Positions 25,444-32,993 of a DNA stretch of 48,599 nucleotides are shown piece by piece. Source of the stretch: a virus. Within the stretch, counting starts at the first letter, position 1. Every line of letters starts with the position of its first letter. The notes under the pieces are model-generated. The model was not told where the DNA came from. It did no database searches and saw only the letters and a program-made list of their open reading frames with translations. The stretch spans positions 1-48,599 of the IMG/VR virus record IMGVR_UViG_3300036861_000290. One strand, given 5' to 3'. The position numbers were made by a program, and so were the translations under genes.

Positions 25444-26247
25444 ATGGACATCAAAGCCAAACTGAAGACCACGTTCTACGGGGTCCGCTGCAAGTACTCG
25501 CCGCGGCCGCTGAGAGACATCACATGCCTCGTCGTCCACCAAGCACAGGCCTCGAGTGCAGAGTCGACCGCCCGGTTCCTCCACACGAGGCCGGACGGCT
25601 CTGCCCACGCCGCCGTCGACGCGAAGGAGGGCTACCTCCTGGCTGACATGAAGACCCCGACGTGCGGAGTCAAGGACGTCAACCACTGGACGTGGCACAT
25701 CGAGCAGGCCGGCTTCAGTTCGTGGATCAGGTCCTTCTGGCTCTCGCCGACGAACCGCCGAATGATGAAGCGGTGCGCCTACCAGGTCGCGATCCGACTC
25801 CACAGGCTCGGCCTCCCGAACCGTTTCCTGACCACGCGACGGATCAATGCCGGTGCGCGGCGCGGATGGACGACCCACGCAGAACTCTCGAGGTCTCGGG
25901 TCAGTTCCTCGGTCCACACCGACCCCGGTCTCGGGTTCCCCCGGCGCTACTTCGGGCTACTCGTCCGGAGCTACCTCAAGGAGTTCGCTCGGCCGAAGAA
26001 GGCCGCGTCGAAGCCGCCGGCGCCCACCGTCCTACCGATCCCCGAGTCCATGCTCACGGTGCTTGCGGTTCCGGAGCCTTCCGCTCCTGAGTCTCCTCCG
26101 GTGCTCGTCGAGCCCATCCTGGCCCCCATGCCTCCCACACCGGCTCCTGTCGAAGAGCCGCCGTGCGACTGTGGAGGTCCGGAGGCCCGGCCGAGCCTCC
26201 TCTCACGGATCGTCGGCCTCTTCCTACGGGCCTTCCTCGGGAAATAG
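25444..26247 (+). CDS. endolysin, N-acetylmuramoyl-L-alanine amidase
   Basis: 267 aa, ATG start after AGAGGGGG. Residues ~20-170 form an Amidase_2/PGRP-type fold that cuts the MurNAc-L-Ala bond: CLVVHQA (His32), SAHAAVDAKEGYLLAD, a central WTWHIEQAGF, and THAEL...HTDPGLGFP (His145, Asp160). The expected zinc ligands are His32, His145 and Asp160. Residues 185-245 are a Pro-rich linker, and the C-terminus (SLLSRIVGLFLRAFLGK) is a basic amphipathic helix that could bind membranes or aid crossing of the envelope. No cell-wall binding domain is recognised. Followed by two membrane genes. Confidence 0.85.
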   Translation: MDIKAKLKTTFYGVRCKYSPRPLRDITCLVVHQAQASSAESTARFLHTRPDGSAHAAVDAKEGYLLADMKTPTCGVKDVNHWTWHIEQAGFSSWIRSFWLSPTNRRMMKRCAYQVAIRLHRLGLPNRFLTTRRINAGARRGWTTHAELSRSRVSSSVHTDPGLGFPRRYFGLLVRSYLKEFARPKKAASKPPAPTVLPIPESMLTVLAVPEPSAPESPPVLVEPILAPMPPTPAPVEEPPCDCGGPEARPSLLSRIVGLFLRAFLGK

Positions 26248-26248
26248 G

Positions 26249-26551
26249 ATGACAGACCCGACGAGCGTCTCCTGGGCAGACATCACTGTCGGCGTCGCCG
26301 CCGTCCTCGGCCTCATCTACGTCGCACGGACTCTCCGGAGGGTCGTCCAGGACGTCCTCGACTTCATGGCAAACCATCTGTCGGGAGTCACGACGTCGTT
26401 GACGAACCTGACGGTCGCGACGACAAAGATGGCAGACCGAGTCGACACGATGGGCATCGAAGTCCGTGAGGCCAGCAGAGTCGCACACGACGACGCGGTC
26501 GCACACACCCAGGTCATCGTCCAGCAGGCTCCTCCGTCCTCGAGTGGTTAG
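26249..26551 (+). CDS. holin- or spanin-type membrane protein
   Basis: 100 aa, ATG directly after the lysin TAG (TAGGATG). One membrane segment at residues 11-27 is followed by a long amphipathic helix (residues 40-88) and a short Ser/Pro tail. Position after the endolysin and topology fit a one-span lysis protein. It overlaps the next membrane gene by 8 bases. Confidence 0.65.
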   Translation: MTDPTSVSWADITVGVAAVLGLIYVARTLRRVVQDVLDFMANHLSGVTTSLTNLTVATTKMADRVDTMGIEVREASRVAHDDAVAHTQVIVQQAPPSSSG

Positions 26552-26921
26552 CCGGTATCTCTCGTCGGCGAAGTACGCGCCGGCGTATCTGGCTCTGTGG
26601 GGCCTGGCGGCCTCCGCCTCGGTCGTCTCTTACTTCGGCGTCTCCCAACTCATGTGGGCAGCAGAGACGGCCGTCTCATTCTTCGGCCTCGAGACCTTCG
26701 CCCTCTACATGCTCCAGCGGGGCAACACACGCTGGCCTCCCCTGACATTCGCCGTCCGGCGCTACACGCCGCGGTGGCTCGCGTTCTCGCTCCTCTACTC
26801 CCTCGTCGGGTATGAAGTCATCCGAGCTGTCGAGGCCGGCAGGAATCTGATCGCTGCGACACTGATCGGATTCATCGGCTGGCTGACGGCACACTTCGAC
26901 GTCACGTTCGACGAGCAGTAG
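26544..26921 (+). CDS. holin-type protein with several membrane spans
   Basis: 125 aa from the GTG at 26544 (MVSRYLSSAKYAP); longer upstream extensions lie in the frame overlapping the previous gene and are not needed. Three hydrophobic segments: about residues 14-35, 37-60 and 75-115 (two closely spaced). Ends with an acidic tail. Last gene of the rightward operon before the bidirectional terminator. Holin or holin partner by position. Confidence 0.65.
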   Translation: MVSRYLSSAKYAPAYLALWGLAASASVVSYFGVSQLMWAAETAVSFFGLETFALYMLQRGNTRWPPLTFAVRRYTPRWLAFSLLYSLVGYEVIRAVEAGRNLIAATLIGFIGWLTAHFDVTFDEQ

Positions 26922-27004
26922 AAAGGATCGCCCTGATCCTTTACTACTGAGGTCGTAGAGGAAAGGTCTGCTCAGGGTCCCGCCCCTGATCCTGAGACAG
27001 AAGG

Positions 27005-27042
27005 AAGCCCCCGGTCCTCACGGATCGGGGGCTTTCTCTTTT
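27005..27042. terminator. bidirectional terminator between convergent operons
   Basis: A 13-bp stem (27005-27017 with 27022-27034, one G-T pair, TCAC loop) followed by TCTCTTTT on the plus strand; the minus strand has a CT-rich tail. It separates the late rightward operon from the leftward replication operon. The remainder of 26922-27043 holds no gene. Confidence 0.9.
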
Positions 27043-27043
27043 G

Positions 27044-27331
27044 TCATTCTGTCGCTTCTGTGCGTCCTCTTATTGTATGGCCCTCGTGGCAGACTGCGAA
27101 CCATTCGCCGGTCGTCCGGTTCCACCCGGCGCTGTGCCAGTGGTAGCCGGTAGAGGACCCGTACTCCGGCCACCCGTCGATGGTCCGATGGCCGTTGTGC
27201 TCGCCCTCCCCGTTACAGAGGTGACAGGGGAGAGAGGGCCAGGGCCGCGTCCTTGCTCGACTGGATTCCGTAGCACTCGGGCTGACCGCAGCTACACGGC
27301 TTCCGACGGGGGCCCTTCCGCTCGAGCTCAA
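27044..27331 (-). CDS. unknown protein with Cys/His cluster, start uncertain
   Basis: The C-terminal ~58 residues look genuine: CHLCNGEGEHNGH, a Trp/Gly/Tyr-rich middle, then a VCHEGH, suggesting a zinc site. The only start in frame is the TTG at 27331, which overlaps the stop of the gene at 27328. The first ~35 residues then lie out of frame over the better-looking gene at 27213. Either the start is non-canonical near 27215 or a frameshift joins the two. Confidence 0.4.
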   Translation of the reverse strand: MSSSGRAPVGSRVAAVSPSATESSRARTRPWPSLPCHLCNGEGEHNGHRTIDGWPEYGSSTGYHWHSAGWNRTTGEWFAVCHEGHTIRGRTEATE

Positions 27332-27425
27332 TGATCAGGCGATCCAACAAGATCAGCTCCCGCTGGAGCTTGGACCTCTTCCTGTGGAGCTCCTCGATCA
27401 ACAGGTTCCTCTCCGACACTGGCAT
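27213..27425 (-). CDS. coiled-coil protein with Cys motif, 70 aa
   Basis: ATG at 27425. Residues 5-35 form a Leu/Arg/Glu coiled coil (ELHRKRSKLQRELILLDRL); CSCGQPEC follows at about 42-49. The coding look is much better than that of the two frames it overlaps (27328-27858 for 98 bases, 27044-27331 for 119 bases). Function unknown. Confidence 0.55.
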   Translation of the reverse strand: MPVSERNLLIEELHRKRSKLQRELILLDRLIIELERKGPRRKPCSCGQPECYGIQSSKDAALALSPLSPL

Positions 27426-27858
27426 TCGTCGCCTCCTTGTTGCCATCCTTGTCGTCGCCGCTGAGGTGAGCCTGGTACTCAGCGAGCCGCTTCCGGAGCT
27501 CCTCGTCCTTCGCGATCCGCGCCGCGGCGACCTGCTCGAACCGCCGCCTCGACATCCGGCCGAACCGGGTCCGGGCCTTGCCGGCATCGCGCTCATGCCG
27601 CTGACGAACTTTCGAGAGCCGCTCCTTCTGCTCGCCGAGTTCCGCCTTGAAGAGCTTCGAGACTGCTCGTCGGACTGCCCTCCCTTGAGGAGTCACGTCC
27701 AGAGAGTCCTGGAACAAGAGGAGCTTCGTCACGAGACGAGCAGCCTCCTTGCGGTCCTCGCGTGATCCGGCGAGCATGGAGCCCCATGCTGGCTGTGTCT
27801 GGAGCCAGGCCTGAAGGCCTTCGAGGAGTTCGTCGACGGTCTGGTCGTTGTCGCTCAT
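27328..27858 (-). CDS. unknown helical protein
   Basis: 176 aa as an open frame, ATG in a 4-base overlap with the gene at 27855. Acidic N-terminus, basic helical middle (KVRQRHERDAGKARTRFGR). The last 30 residues overlap the gene at 27213 and have a non-coding look, so the native C-terminus is doubtful. Confidence 0.55.
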   Translation of the reverse strand: MSDNDQTVDELLEGLQAWLQTQPAWGSMLAGSREDRKEAARLVTKLLLFQDSLDVTPQGRAVRRAVSKLFKAELGEQKERLSKVRQRHERDAGKARTRFGRMSRRRFEQVAAARIAKDEELRKRLAEYQAHLSGDDKDGNKEATNASVGEEPVDRGAPQEEVQAPAGADLVGSPDH

Positions 27859-28145
27859 CGGATTCCTGCTCTCCGGATCGCTAGGTCTTCGGCGGCCTCT
27901 TCGTTGATCTTGCGTGCGACCTCTCGGAGGTAGAGGCGCCGTACCTCGACCTCGTGGCGAAGAATCTCCGAGTAGGTGTAGGAGTCGTTAGGTCCATAAG
28001 GAATGGCCACAAGCTTCGTCACGAGAGCAGAGTCTCGACCGACGGAGACCTCGACTATCTCTCCGTCTCCTTGAGGGAAGCCGACTTCGATGAAGACGTC
28101 TGTCCAGACTCCGTCGACGGCGCCGCCCCAGTGAGACCTATACAT
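27855..28145 (-). CDS. unknown protein, 96 aa
   Basis: ATG start eight bases inside the previous gene's end. N-terminal half beta-type with aromatic residues (MYRSHWGG), C-terminal half a charged helix (VRRLYLREVARKINEEAAEDL). Ends with TGA overlapping the next ATG. No family recognised. Confidence 0.6.
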   Translation of the reverse strand: MYRSHWGGAVDGVWTDVFIEVGFPQGDGEIVEVSVGRDSALVTKLVAIPYGPNDSYTYSEILRHEVEVRRLYLREVARKINEEAAEDLAIRRAGIR

Positions 28146-28485
28146 CGGCGCACCCTCGGAGCATCGGTTCGTACTTCTTCATCCAGCTCTTCTCGAGGTA
28201 GTCCGCGAAACGTCGAGCTGTCTTTGCGACGGCCTTCGCCTCGATCCGTCGAACCAGGTTCGCCCTGTGGAGCTGGCGCCTGGTCGACGCCTTCGTCTTG
28301 CTCCTCCCGGTCTGTGGAGGGACCGGGTCCCAGAGGACTGGATCGACCAGGACTGTGTGATACGGGTCGTCGTCTGCTCCGCGGGCCAGACGGTCGAGGA
28401 GTGTCGTCCCCGGCCGGCCGCACTCGGTCATAACGAGGCACCTCCGCTTGAACGAGTCGTCGCCGTCCTTGTTGTCGTAGTTCAT
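28138..28485 (-). CDS. unknown basic protein, 115 aa
   Basis: ATG overlapping the TGA of the gene at 28482. Basic C-terminal half (RRIEAKAVAKTARRFADYL) and a central Pro/Asp segment. Part of the densely overlapped leftward operon downstream of the nucleotide kinase. No family recognised. Confidence 0.6.
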   Translation of the reverse strand: MNYDNKDGDDSFKRRCLVMTECGRPGTTLLDRLARGADDDPYHTVLVDPVLWDPVPPQTGRSKTKASTRRQLHRANLVRRIEAKAVAKTARRFADYLEKSWMKKYEPMLRGCADV

Positions 28486-28661
28486 GCCGGCTGTCCGGTC
28501 GCGTGCTGCGTGAGAGACTCAACGGCTGACTCGAGTATCAGTACGACGAGCGGAATGTCGAGCCCCTGAGAGTACGAGACGGCAGTCGGGAACTTCATGC
28601 TGCCGTCAGGCAGCTCCTCACCGTCTCCCAGGATTTCGACAGTGACGAAGACGGAACTCAT
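28482..28661 (-). CDS. small unknown protein, 59 aa
   Basis: ATG at 28661 overlaps the stop of the kinase gene. Two parts: a beta strand pair (SVFVTVEILGDGEELPDG) and a helix (LVVLILESAVESLTQHA). Coupled with its neighbours by ATGA at both ends. Function unknown. Confidence 0.55.
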   Translation of the reverse strand: MSSVFVTVEILGDGEELPDGSMKFPTAVSYSQGLDIPLVVLILESAVESLTQHATGQPA

Positions 28662-29272
28662 GCCTGTCTCTCTCTCCCTTCCATGTAGGTGAAGACCTGG
28701 ATTCCCAGGTCTCTGATCGTCCCGTCGTTGACGAGCTGGAACGCGACGGGCAAGTCTTGGGTCTGTGCTTCGCTCGGGTGGAGCGACGAGAGGCCACTGT
28801 CGTAGCCGGGACGTACGACTCTCCATACCTCGCCGCCCATGTCGACGACGGCCCTGGCCTCGTTCAGGAACCTGACGTCGGGAATGACTGCCCGACACCG
28901 GAAGATTCTGCTGTCGATCTTTCGACGGACGATGTCGACCCATGTGTCTTCGCCGATGATGTCGCGGATGGCCTCGGTCCCGAGCTTCTGGAGGACACGA
29001 CGGACATCGGGCTGTTGCTTCGCGACATCCCAGCCGTAGAGTCGGACGACCTCCGACAGCTTGAGGAACGTGAACTGCGGATCGCTGCCGGACTCGGGTC
29101 CCACGAGCCAGAGGGCCCAGTCGAGCTTGACGTGGGGGTCGATCGCGAGCGCCATCTCCTTGAGCGCGTCCGCGAAGCCGATCCTCTCGTAGTCGTAGAG
29201 ACTCAGGAAGCCGGCGATGGTGTCCTTCCCGTGGCGTGCCCTGCCCGTCAATCCAATGACCCTCGGGAGCAT
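28658..29272 (-). CDS. deoxynucleoside monophosphate kinase
   Basis: 204 aa. ATG at 29272 has GGGAGG five bases upstream, better placed than the TTG at 29275. It resembles T4-type dNMP kinases that phosphorylate dNMPs for phage DNA synthesis. P-loop at residues 10-17 (GRARHGKD), a following helix with GFADALKEMALA as the nucleotide-binding part, and a conserved VIPDVRFLNEA block near residue 132. It follows a 5'-nucleotidase gene with a TGATG overlap, so the two nucleotide enzymes are coupled. Confidence 0.85.
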   Translation of the reverse strand: MLPRVIGLTGRARHGKDTIAGFLSLYDYERIGFADALKEMALAIDPHVKLDWALWLVGPESGSDPQFTFLKLSEVVRLYGWDVAKQQPDVRRVLQKLGTEAIRDIIGEDTWVDIVRRKIDSRIFRCRAVIPDVRFLNEARAVVDMGGEVWRVVRPGYDSGLSSLHPSEAQTQDLPVAFQLVNDGTIRDLGIQVFTYMEGRERQA

Positions 29273-29961
29273 CAAGGCCTCCCCAGGTTGTGACCGCCGA
29301 AGATCACACGGCGGGGGGAGAGGAACTCTCCGGGCTCAGGAGGACTGGGTCGTGTGTCTGGACCCATGCCGTCGATGAACTCGATGAGACCGAGGACGTC
29401 CTCCCACCCGTGGGCCCGCTCGATCTTCCACTTCCCCTTGAAGAGTGGTCCCTGGTTCTCGTTCTCGTCGAACCCTCTGTTCTGTGGTCGATCGAAGAGG
29501 ACCGCGAATCGGTCCGACTCGACAAAGTCGACGCAGTTGGCGACCTTGTCGTCGACGAGGACGGCGGCCTCTGGACACGCCTTGGCCTTCGTCATCTTCT
29601 CCGTCTGTATCAGCGTCACGCGGTTGACCGGCGGACGCCACTTCCCGAGCCAGCGCCAGACCTGGGGCTCCGCCCACTCGGGCTTCGACGTCACGAGCTC
29701 GATGACATGGCCGGCCTGGCGCAGCCGGCGGATGCCGCCGATGGCGCCCTGGACAGGCTGGAAGGTCGCCCAGACCCAGTCCCGCTCCCGCATCCAGCCC
29801 CAGAAACCGCCCTTCCCGAACCCCTCGAATCCCTTGAAGGTCTTCGGGTCGTCCCAGACCTTCGGCAGCGGGAGCTCGACACCGAACTCGAGTCGGACAC
29901 TGTCGACCACACCCTGCTCGAACTCGACGACGACGTCGTCCATGTCTAGGGCGACATGCAT
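29272..29961 (-). CDS. HAD-type 5'(3')-deoxyribonucleotidase
   Basis: 229 aa, ATG at 29961 in a 4-base overlap. HAD motifs: nucleophile DMDD near the start (Asp6, Asp8), motif II in VTSKPEWAE (near residue 95), a Lys following in the TEKMTKAK segment, and LVDDKVANC (acidic pair near 140). This fits the small phage/bacterial 5'-nucleotidase family that acts on (d)NMPs. The C-terminal ~35 residues (Pro-rich) are extra. Coupled with the dNMP kinase, so possibly a nucleotide pool module. Confidence 0.8.
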   Translation of the reverse strand: MHVALDMDDVVVEFEQGVVDSVRLEFGVELPLPKVWDDPKTFKGFEGFGKGGFWGWMRERDWVWATFQPVQGAIGGIRRLRQAGHVIELVTSKPEWAEPQVWRWLGKWRPPVNRVTLIQTEKMTKAKACPEAAVLVDDKVANCVDFVESDRFAVLFDRPQNRGFDENENQGPLFKGKWKIERAHGWEDVLGLIEFIDGMGPDTRPSPPEPGEFLSPRRVIFGGHNLGRP

Positions 29962-30347
29962 CAGTCGGCCCTCATAATCCGGACGGTCCGGCTGTCGATG
30001 CCGTGTTCGACTTCGATGACCGATCCTTCCGGCATGTCTAGCCACTGGACGAGACCGTTCTGGTCTCGGTAGTGGAGCCGATGGCTCCGGGCGTACCAGC
30101 GATCGAGGGGGAACCGGAGGTTGACTTCGATGACGATGGTGACGACCCAGAGAGGACCCCATTCCCGCTTCGGCCCGGTGACAAGACGAGCCTCACGGAC
30201 TGCGTCGTCGAAGTCCTCGGCGCCAATGTGGAGGGTCTTCGTCCGAGGGAAGCTCCCAGATCGAGGCGGCGGCATCCACCTCGTGATCGGAGAGGTGAAG
30301 GCCTTGAGCGGGTAGTCGATCTCTACCTTGACCTCGTAGACGTTCAT
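29961..30347 (-). CDS. unknown beta-rich protein, 128 aa
   Basis: ATG at 30347. Beta-strand rich (VYEVKVEIDYPLKAF, WVVTIVIEVNLRF) with a helical insertion (AEDFDDAVREARL). It overlaps the nucleotidase start by ATGA. No family recognised; DNA or protein binding unknown. Confidence 0.6.
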   Translation of the reverse strand: MNVYEVKVEIDYPLKAFTSPITRWMPPPRSGSFPRTKTLHIGAEDFDDAVREARLVTGPKREWGPLWVVTIVIEVNLRFPLDRWYARSHRLHYRDQNGLVQWLDMPEGSVIEVEHGIDSRTVRIMRAD

Positions 30348-30622
30348 GCCGGCATCCGGAGGCTGCCGTTGGCCACGACGCGGTACGAGTAGAGGCCGAA
30401 TCCGAGGTAGACCTTGGAGACGAGGTGCCCGCCGAACCTCGGCTTCCGGAGGTGGCGGAGCTGGGCGCTGATGGATGCCTCCGGATCGCCAGTGGCTCCG
30501 GCGATCTCTCCGAGTGTCCTCCACTCTCCGTCCGCCATGAGGTCCCAGATGCGGCGGAGCTGCCCGGTCAGGCGGACGTCGTCGCGTACAGGCTGGTAGT
30601 CCGATCCATCGAATCGAGACAT
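30344..30622 (-). CDS. winged-helix DNA-binding protein
   Basis: 92 aa, ATG at 30622. Helix-turn-helix in WRTLGEIAGATGDPEASISAQL (residues 34-55), then basic wing (RHLRKPRFGG). The layout fits small winged-helix regulators (ArsR/MarR-like look), so it may control phage or host transcription, or act at replication forks. Coupled with neighbours by ATGA overlaps. Confidence 0.65.
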   Translation of the reverse strand: MSRFDGSDYQPVRDDVRLTGQLRRIWDLMADGEWRTLGEIAGATGDPEASISAQLRHLRKPRFGGHLVSKVYLGFGLYSYRVVANGSLRMPA

Positions 30623-30870
30623 CACACCATCCTCCGGACTGCCGCAGCCAGATACTCGGTGTGCCTCCGCTGGGCCTCGAGCATCTCTCCCGCGGCTTGC
30701 GCGAGGACATAGACGAAGTCGTCGCACAGAGTCAGCTCGACCTCTTTGTCTGTGTGGCCGTCCTCGAACGTCCTGAACGTCAGCTTGATGCTGCGGCCGG
30801 CGTCGAGGATTTCGCGGGCGTGGTCGTGGATGTCCTGCATGACGAACCGCCGCTTCGCCTTAGACCTCAT
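30622..30870 (-). CDS. unknown protein, 82 aa
   Basis: ATG at 30870, overlapping the small gene 30867-31016. Basic N-terminus (MRSKAKRRF), a central charged region with beta look (IKLTFRTFEDG), and a C-terminal helix. No family recognised. Confidence 0.55.
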   Translation of the reverse strand: MRSKAKRRFVMQDIHDHAREILDAGRSIKLTFRTFEDGHTDKEVELTLCDDFVYVLAQAAGEMLEAQRRHTEYLAAAVRRMV

Positions 30871-31016
30871 GCCGCGTCCTCCTCGTGCTTGTGGGCGTCC
30901 TTGAACGCGCGGATCAAGAGATTCATCTCGCGAAGGTTGGAGACCATGATCGTTATCTCGATGTAGCAGACGCGACACCGCTCCAACCTCGTGATAGACA
31001 GAACCCGTGTGCTCAT
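30867..31016 (-). CDS. tiny Cys-containing protein, 49 aa
   Basis: ATG at 31016 overlaps the stop of the helicase gene (ATGA) and its TGA overlaps the next ATG. It has one CRVC pair followed by a hydrophobic stretch and a charged, acidic end (AHKHEEDAA). Its coding status rests on the perfect overlap pattern and the unused space otherwise left between two genes. Confidence 0.5.
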   Translation of the reverse strand: MSTRVLSITRLERCRVCYIEITIMVSNLREMNLLIRAFKDAHKHEEDAA

Positions 31017-32008
31017 TCGTCCTCCTCCTGCTCGTCGCTCTCGATGTTCTCGAAGCTGTCGTTGACGCCTTGTTCCACTGGCTGCATGAACTGACTCAGA
31101 CCCTTGCTCTTGAGACGGATGCCCTCGAGCTCGAGGTGGACTCCCGGCCGATTCTTGACGAGCTGGAGGTGGGTCGAGTCCTTGTACTTCTTGACCCGCT
31201 CGACCGCGTCCGCGTACTTCTCTGCATCGAACTTCTCGCCGTACCTCGACTCGGCTGCATCCGGGCTCATGTTGCCGAGCCGGTTGAGCGCGAGACGGTA
31301 CGTCGTCAGGATGATGTCCGCCGAGCTCTCTCCGCCGTGCATCAGGCTCTCGGAGCTCAGCGGGAAGCTGCCGTCCCCGCCCTCTTCACGTCCGACGTGA
31401 TGGAGGACGACGACCACGATGTCCTCTTCGCGGGCCCAGACGACCATGTCTTCCATCAGACGAGGGACGCGAGACCCGTCCTTGCCCGAGTACTTGTCTC
31501 GGAAGACGAGGTTCGAGTAGTCGAGGAAGACGATCCTCGGCCGCTCCTCCGACTGGAACTCCGCCACCTCGAGCCACGCACTCAGGTCGTCGAAGTCGGG
31601 GCGCCGGCCCTTCGTCATGCTGAGACGAGCAGCCAGTCGCCGGTACTCGCGGACGACTCTCTTCGTCGACGGGTGGTCCCAGTGGTCCTCGAGGTACTGT
31701 TGTGGCCGCTGGCTGATGACAGAGGCCAGCTTGCCGACGTAGGTCTCGAGCGTCTCGTCGAGTGTCGCCAGGCCCACGGGCATTCCGGCCTGGAGGAGGT
31801 TCGAGACCCAGTTCAACATGATCGCCGTCTTCCTCGTGTGTGGCCTGCCGGCCAGTACTACGAACGTGCCGGGGCTGAACCCGCCTCGATGGAGCATCGA
31901 GTCCAGCCCCGTCCATCCCGTCTTGACCACGGGTCGCGTGTCGGTCGCTCGGGCTTCCCAGGCCGCTACCTGTTCGCCCGCACCGACTCCGTCGAACCCG
32001 TCGGCCAT
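31013..32008 (-). CDS. replicative helicase, DnaB/RecA-type
   Basis: 331 aa. Helicase core of the DnaB/gp4 group that unwinds DNA at the fork. Walker A region GRPHTRKT at residues 54-61 has Arg59 where Gly normally precedes the Lys, Walker B at VFLDY (Asp163), a LHHVGRE segment (DnaB motif III position) and GGESSADIILTTYRLALN with an arginine-finger-type region. No DnaG-contact N-terminal domain is seen; the phage has its own AEP-type primase. Acidic C-terminus (DEQEEDE). First of a coupled gene chain; motif F lies upstream. Confidence 0.85.
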   Translation of the reverse strand: MADGFDGVGAGEQVAAWEARATDTRPVVKTGWTGLDSMLHRGGFSPGTFVVLAGRPHTRKTAIMLNWVSNLLQAGMPVGLATLDETLETYVGKLASVISQRPQQYLEDHWDHPSTKRVVREYRRLAARLSMTKGRRPDFDDLSAWLEVAEFQSEERPRIVFLDYSNLVFRDKYSGKDGSRVPRLMEDMVVWAREEDIVVVVLHHVGREEGGDGSFPLSSESLMHGGESSADIILTTYRLALNRLGNMSPDAAESRYGEKFDAEKYADAVERVKKYKDSTHLQLVKNRPGVHLELEGIRLKSKGLSQFMQPVEQGVNDSFENIESDEQEEDE

Positions 32009-32011
32009 CGG

Positions 32012-32557
32012 CTAGTCCTCGTCCTCGTCGCTGCCCTCGTCTTCGTCCTCGTCCTCATCGGCCGCCTTCTTGGGGGCGACCAGGACCTTCGCGAACTTCC
32101 GGACGAAGGCGTTGCGGTTCTTCGTCGACGCGAGGAACTTGACGTAGTTCTTGCCCGACTGGCCCTCGCGGGCTCCGTACTCCTCGGCGTCGTCGGCCGA
32201 CATGTCGACGACCTCCCCGAGGGTCAGGCCCTTGAACATGCCGCCGTTGAGCTCGAGCTCGCGGGCCTGCTTGACCGTGATCTTCCCGTTGCTCCGCGAT
32301 CCGCTGGACTTCGAGCTCCGGCGCTTCTTAGTGCTCGTCTCGCCGTCGCCCGACCCAGCCTGCTCACGAAACATCTCGTTGTCCGCTTCGACGATCGGGT
32401 CGAGGAGATCGAGCGTCGCAGTGAAGCGAGCGTCGAAGTACTCGTCGGCCTTCGCGGTCGTCTTGAGGACGCCGGCGGTCACGAGTGCGGCCACGATCTC
32501 GGCCGCCCCGTTCGCGGCGGTCTGAGCCGCCGTCGTCTTGTCCTTCTGGAAAGCCAT
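32012..32557 (-). CDS. acidic-tailed protein, ssDNA-binding-like or ExoX-C-like
   Basis: 181 aa, ATG start with GGAGGAAGG ribosome site. N-terminal helical region, a Lys/Ser-rich linker, and a domain around residues 105-145 (GMFKGLTLGEVVDM...YVKFLA) that resembles the DUF3820/ExoX C-terminal module. The last 16 residues are nearly all Asp/Glu, like the acidic tail of SSB proteins that recruits partners. It is located between motif F and the helicase gene, so a replication role is inferred; no OB-fold motif seen. Confidence 0.65.
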   Translation of the reverse strand: MAFQKDKTTAAQTAANGAAEIVAALVTAGVLKTTAKADEYFDARFTATLDLLDPIVEADNEMFREQAGSGDGETSTKKRRSSKSSGSRSNGKITVKQARELELNGGMFKGLTLGEVVDMSADDAEEYGAREGQSGKNYVKFLASTKNRNAFVRKFAKVLVAPKKAADEDEDEDEGSDEDED

Positions 32558-32617
32558 CCTTCCTCCTCTGGAAGCACGCCTCGACGGGCATCCGCCTCCG
32601 GGTCTGTGGGGCCTCAG

Positions 32618-32658
32618 CCCCTCCTACAGGTAGGTGCAACGCACAGGGAGAAACTCAA
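32618..32658 (-). promoter_or_regulatory. conserved promoter-like motif, copy F
   Basis: On the minus strand: TTGAGTT, 3 nt, CCCTGT, 6 nt, CACCTACCTGTAGGAGGG. It faces the acidic protein and helicase genes in the middle of the leftward operon. Its start overlaps the TGA of the metallopeptidase gene. A GGGGC/GCCCC hairpin (32608-32621) lies right at its downstream edge. Confidence 0.7.
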
Positions 32659-32993
32659 CGTGGGTCGTAGGCCAGGTACTCGATGAGCCAGGGATTCTGC
32701 TGGAGGGCCGCCAGGAGCCAGGGAGTCAGACGGTTGACTGCTGCCTCCTCCGCCTTGCTGTACCGGACACCGGCCTTCCGGTGACAGATGTGGAGGAGTT
32801 CGTGGAGGAGTGTGTCTTGCGTTTCTGCGACGGGCCAGCGAGGGTCTATCCTGATCCATCGTCTCGTAGACAGAGAGGGACTCGAATCCCCGAAGGGAAT
32901 CCGTCCGTCGGAAGTCGGCCCCAGGTTTGCGAGGCGGACTCGGACGACTTCATCGTCGAGTCGGAGCTCGGTCTCGATCCGAGGCTTCTTCAC
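32655..32993 (-). CDS. small HExxH metallopeptidase
   Basis: 112 aa from the GTG at 32993 (GTGA overlap with the nuclease stop). HELLH at residues 64-68 is a zinc-protease motif; EEAAVNRL further on (near 82) is where ImmA/IrrE-type proteases have a Glu/Ala/Asn third ligand region. N-terminal beta strands precede it. Peptidases of this look can cleave repressors or host proteins; the target is unknown. Alternatively a SprT-like protein. Confidence 0.7.
   Translation of the reverse strand: MKKPRIETELRLDDEVVRVRLANLGPTSDGRIPFGDSSPSLSTRRWIRIDPRWPVAETQDTLLHELLHICHRKAGVRYSKAEEAAVNRLTPWLLAALQQNPWLIEYLAYDPR

Noticed and set aside
6413-26921. Full recoding of TGA to tryptophan in late genes
   Set aside because: All late genes are open under the standard code and no in-frame TGA is needed; the tRNA anticodon is CCA, not TCA.
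31007-32686. 559-aa open frame on the plus strand
   Set aside because: Antisense to the helicase and its neighbour; shadow frame.
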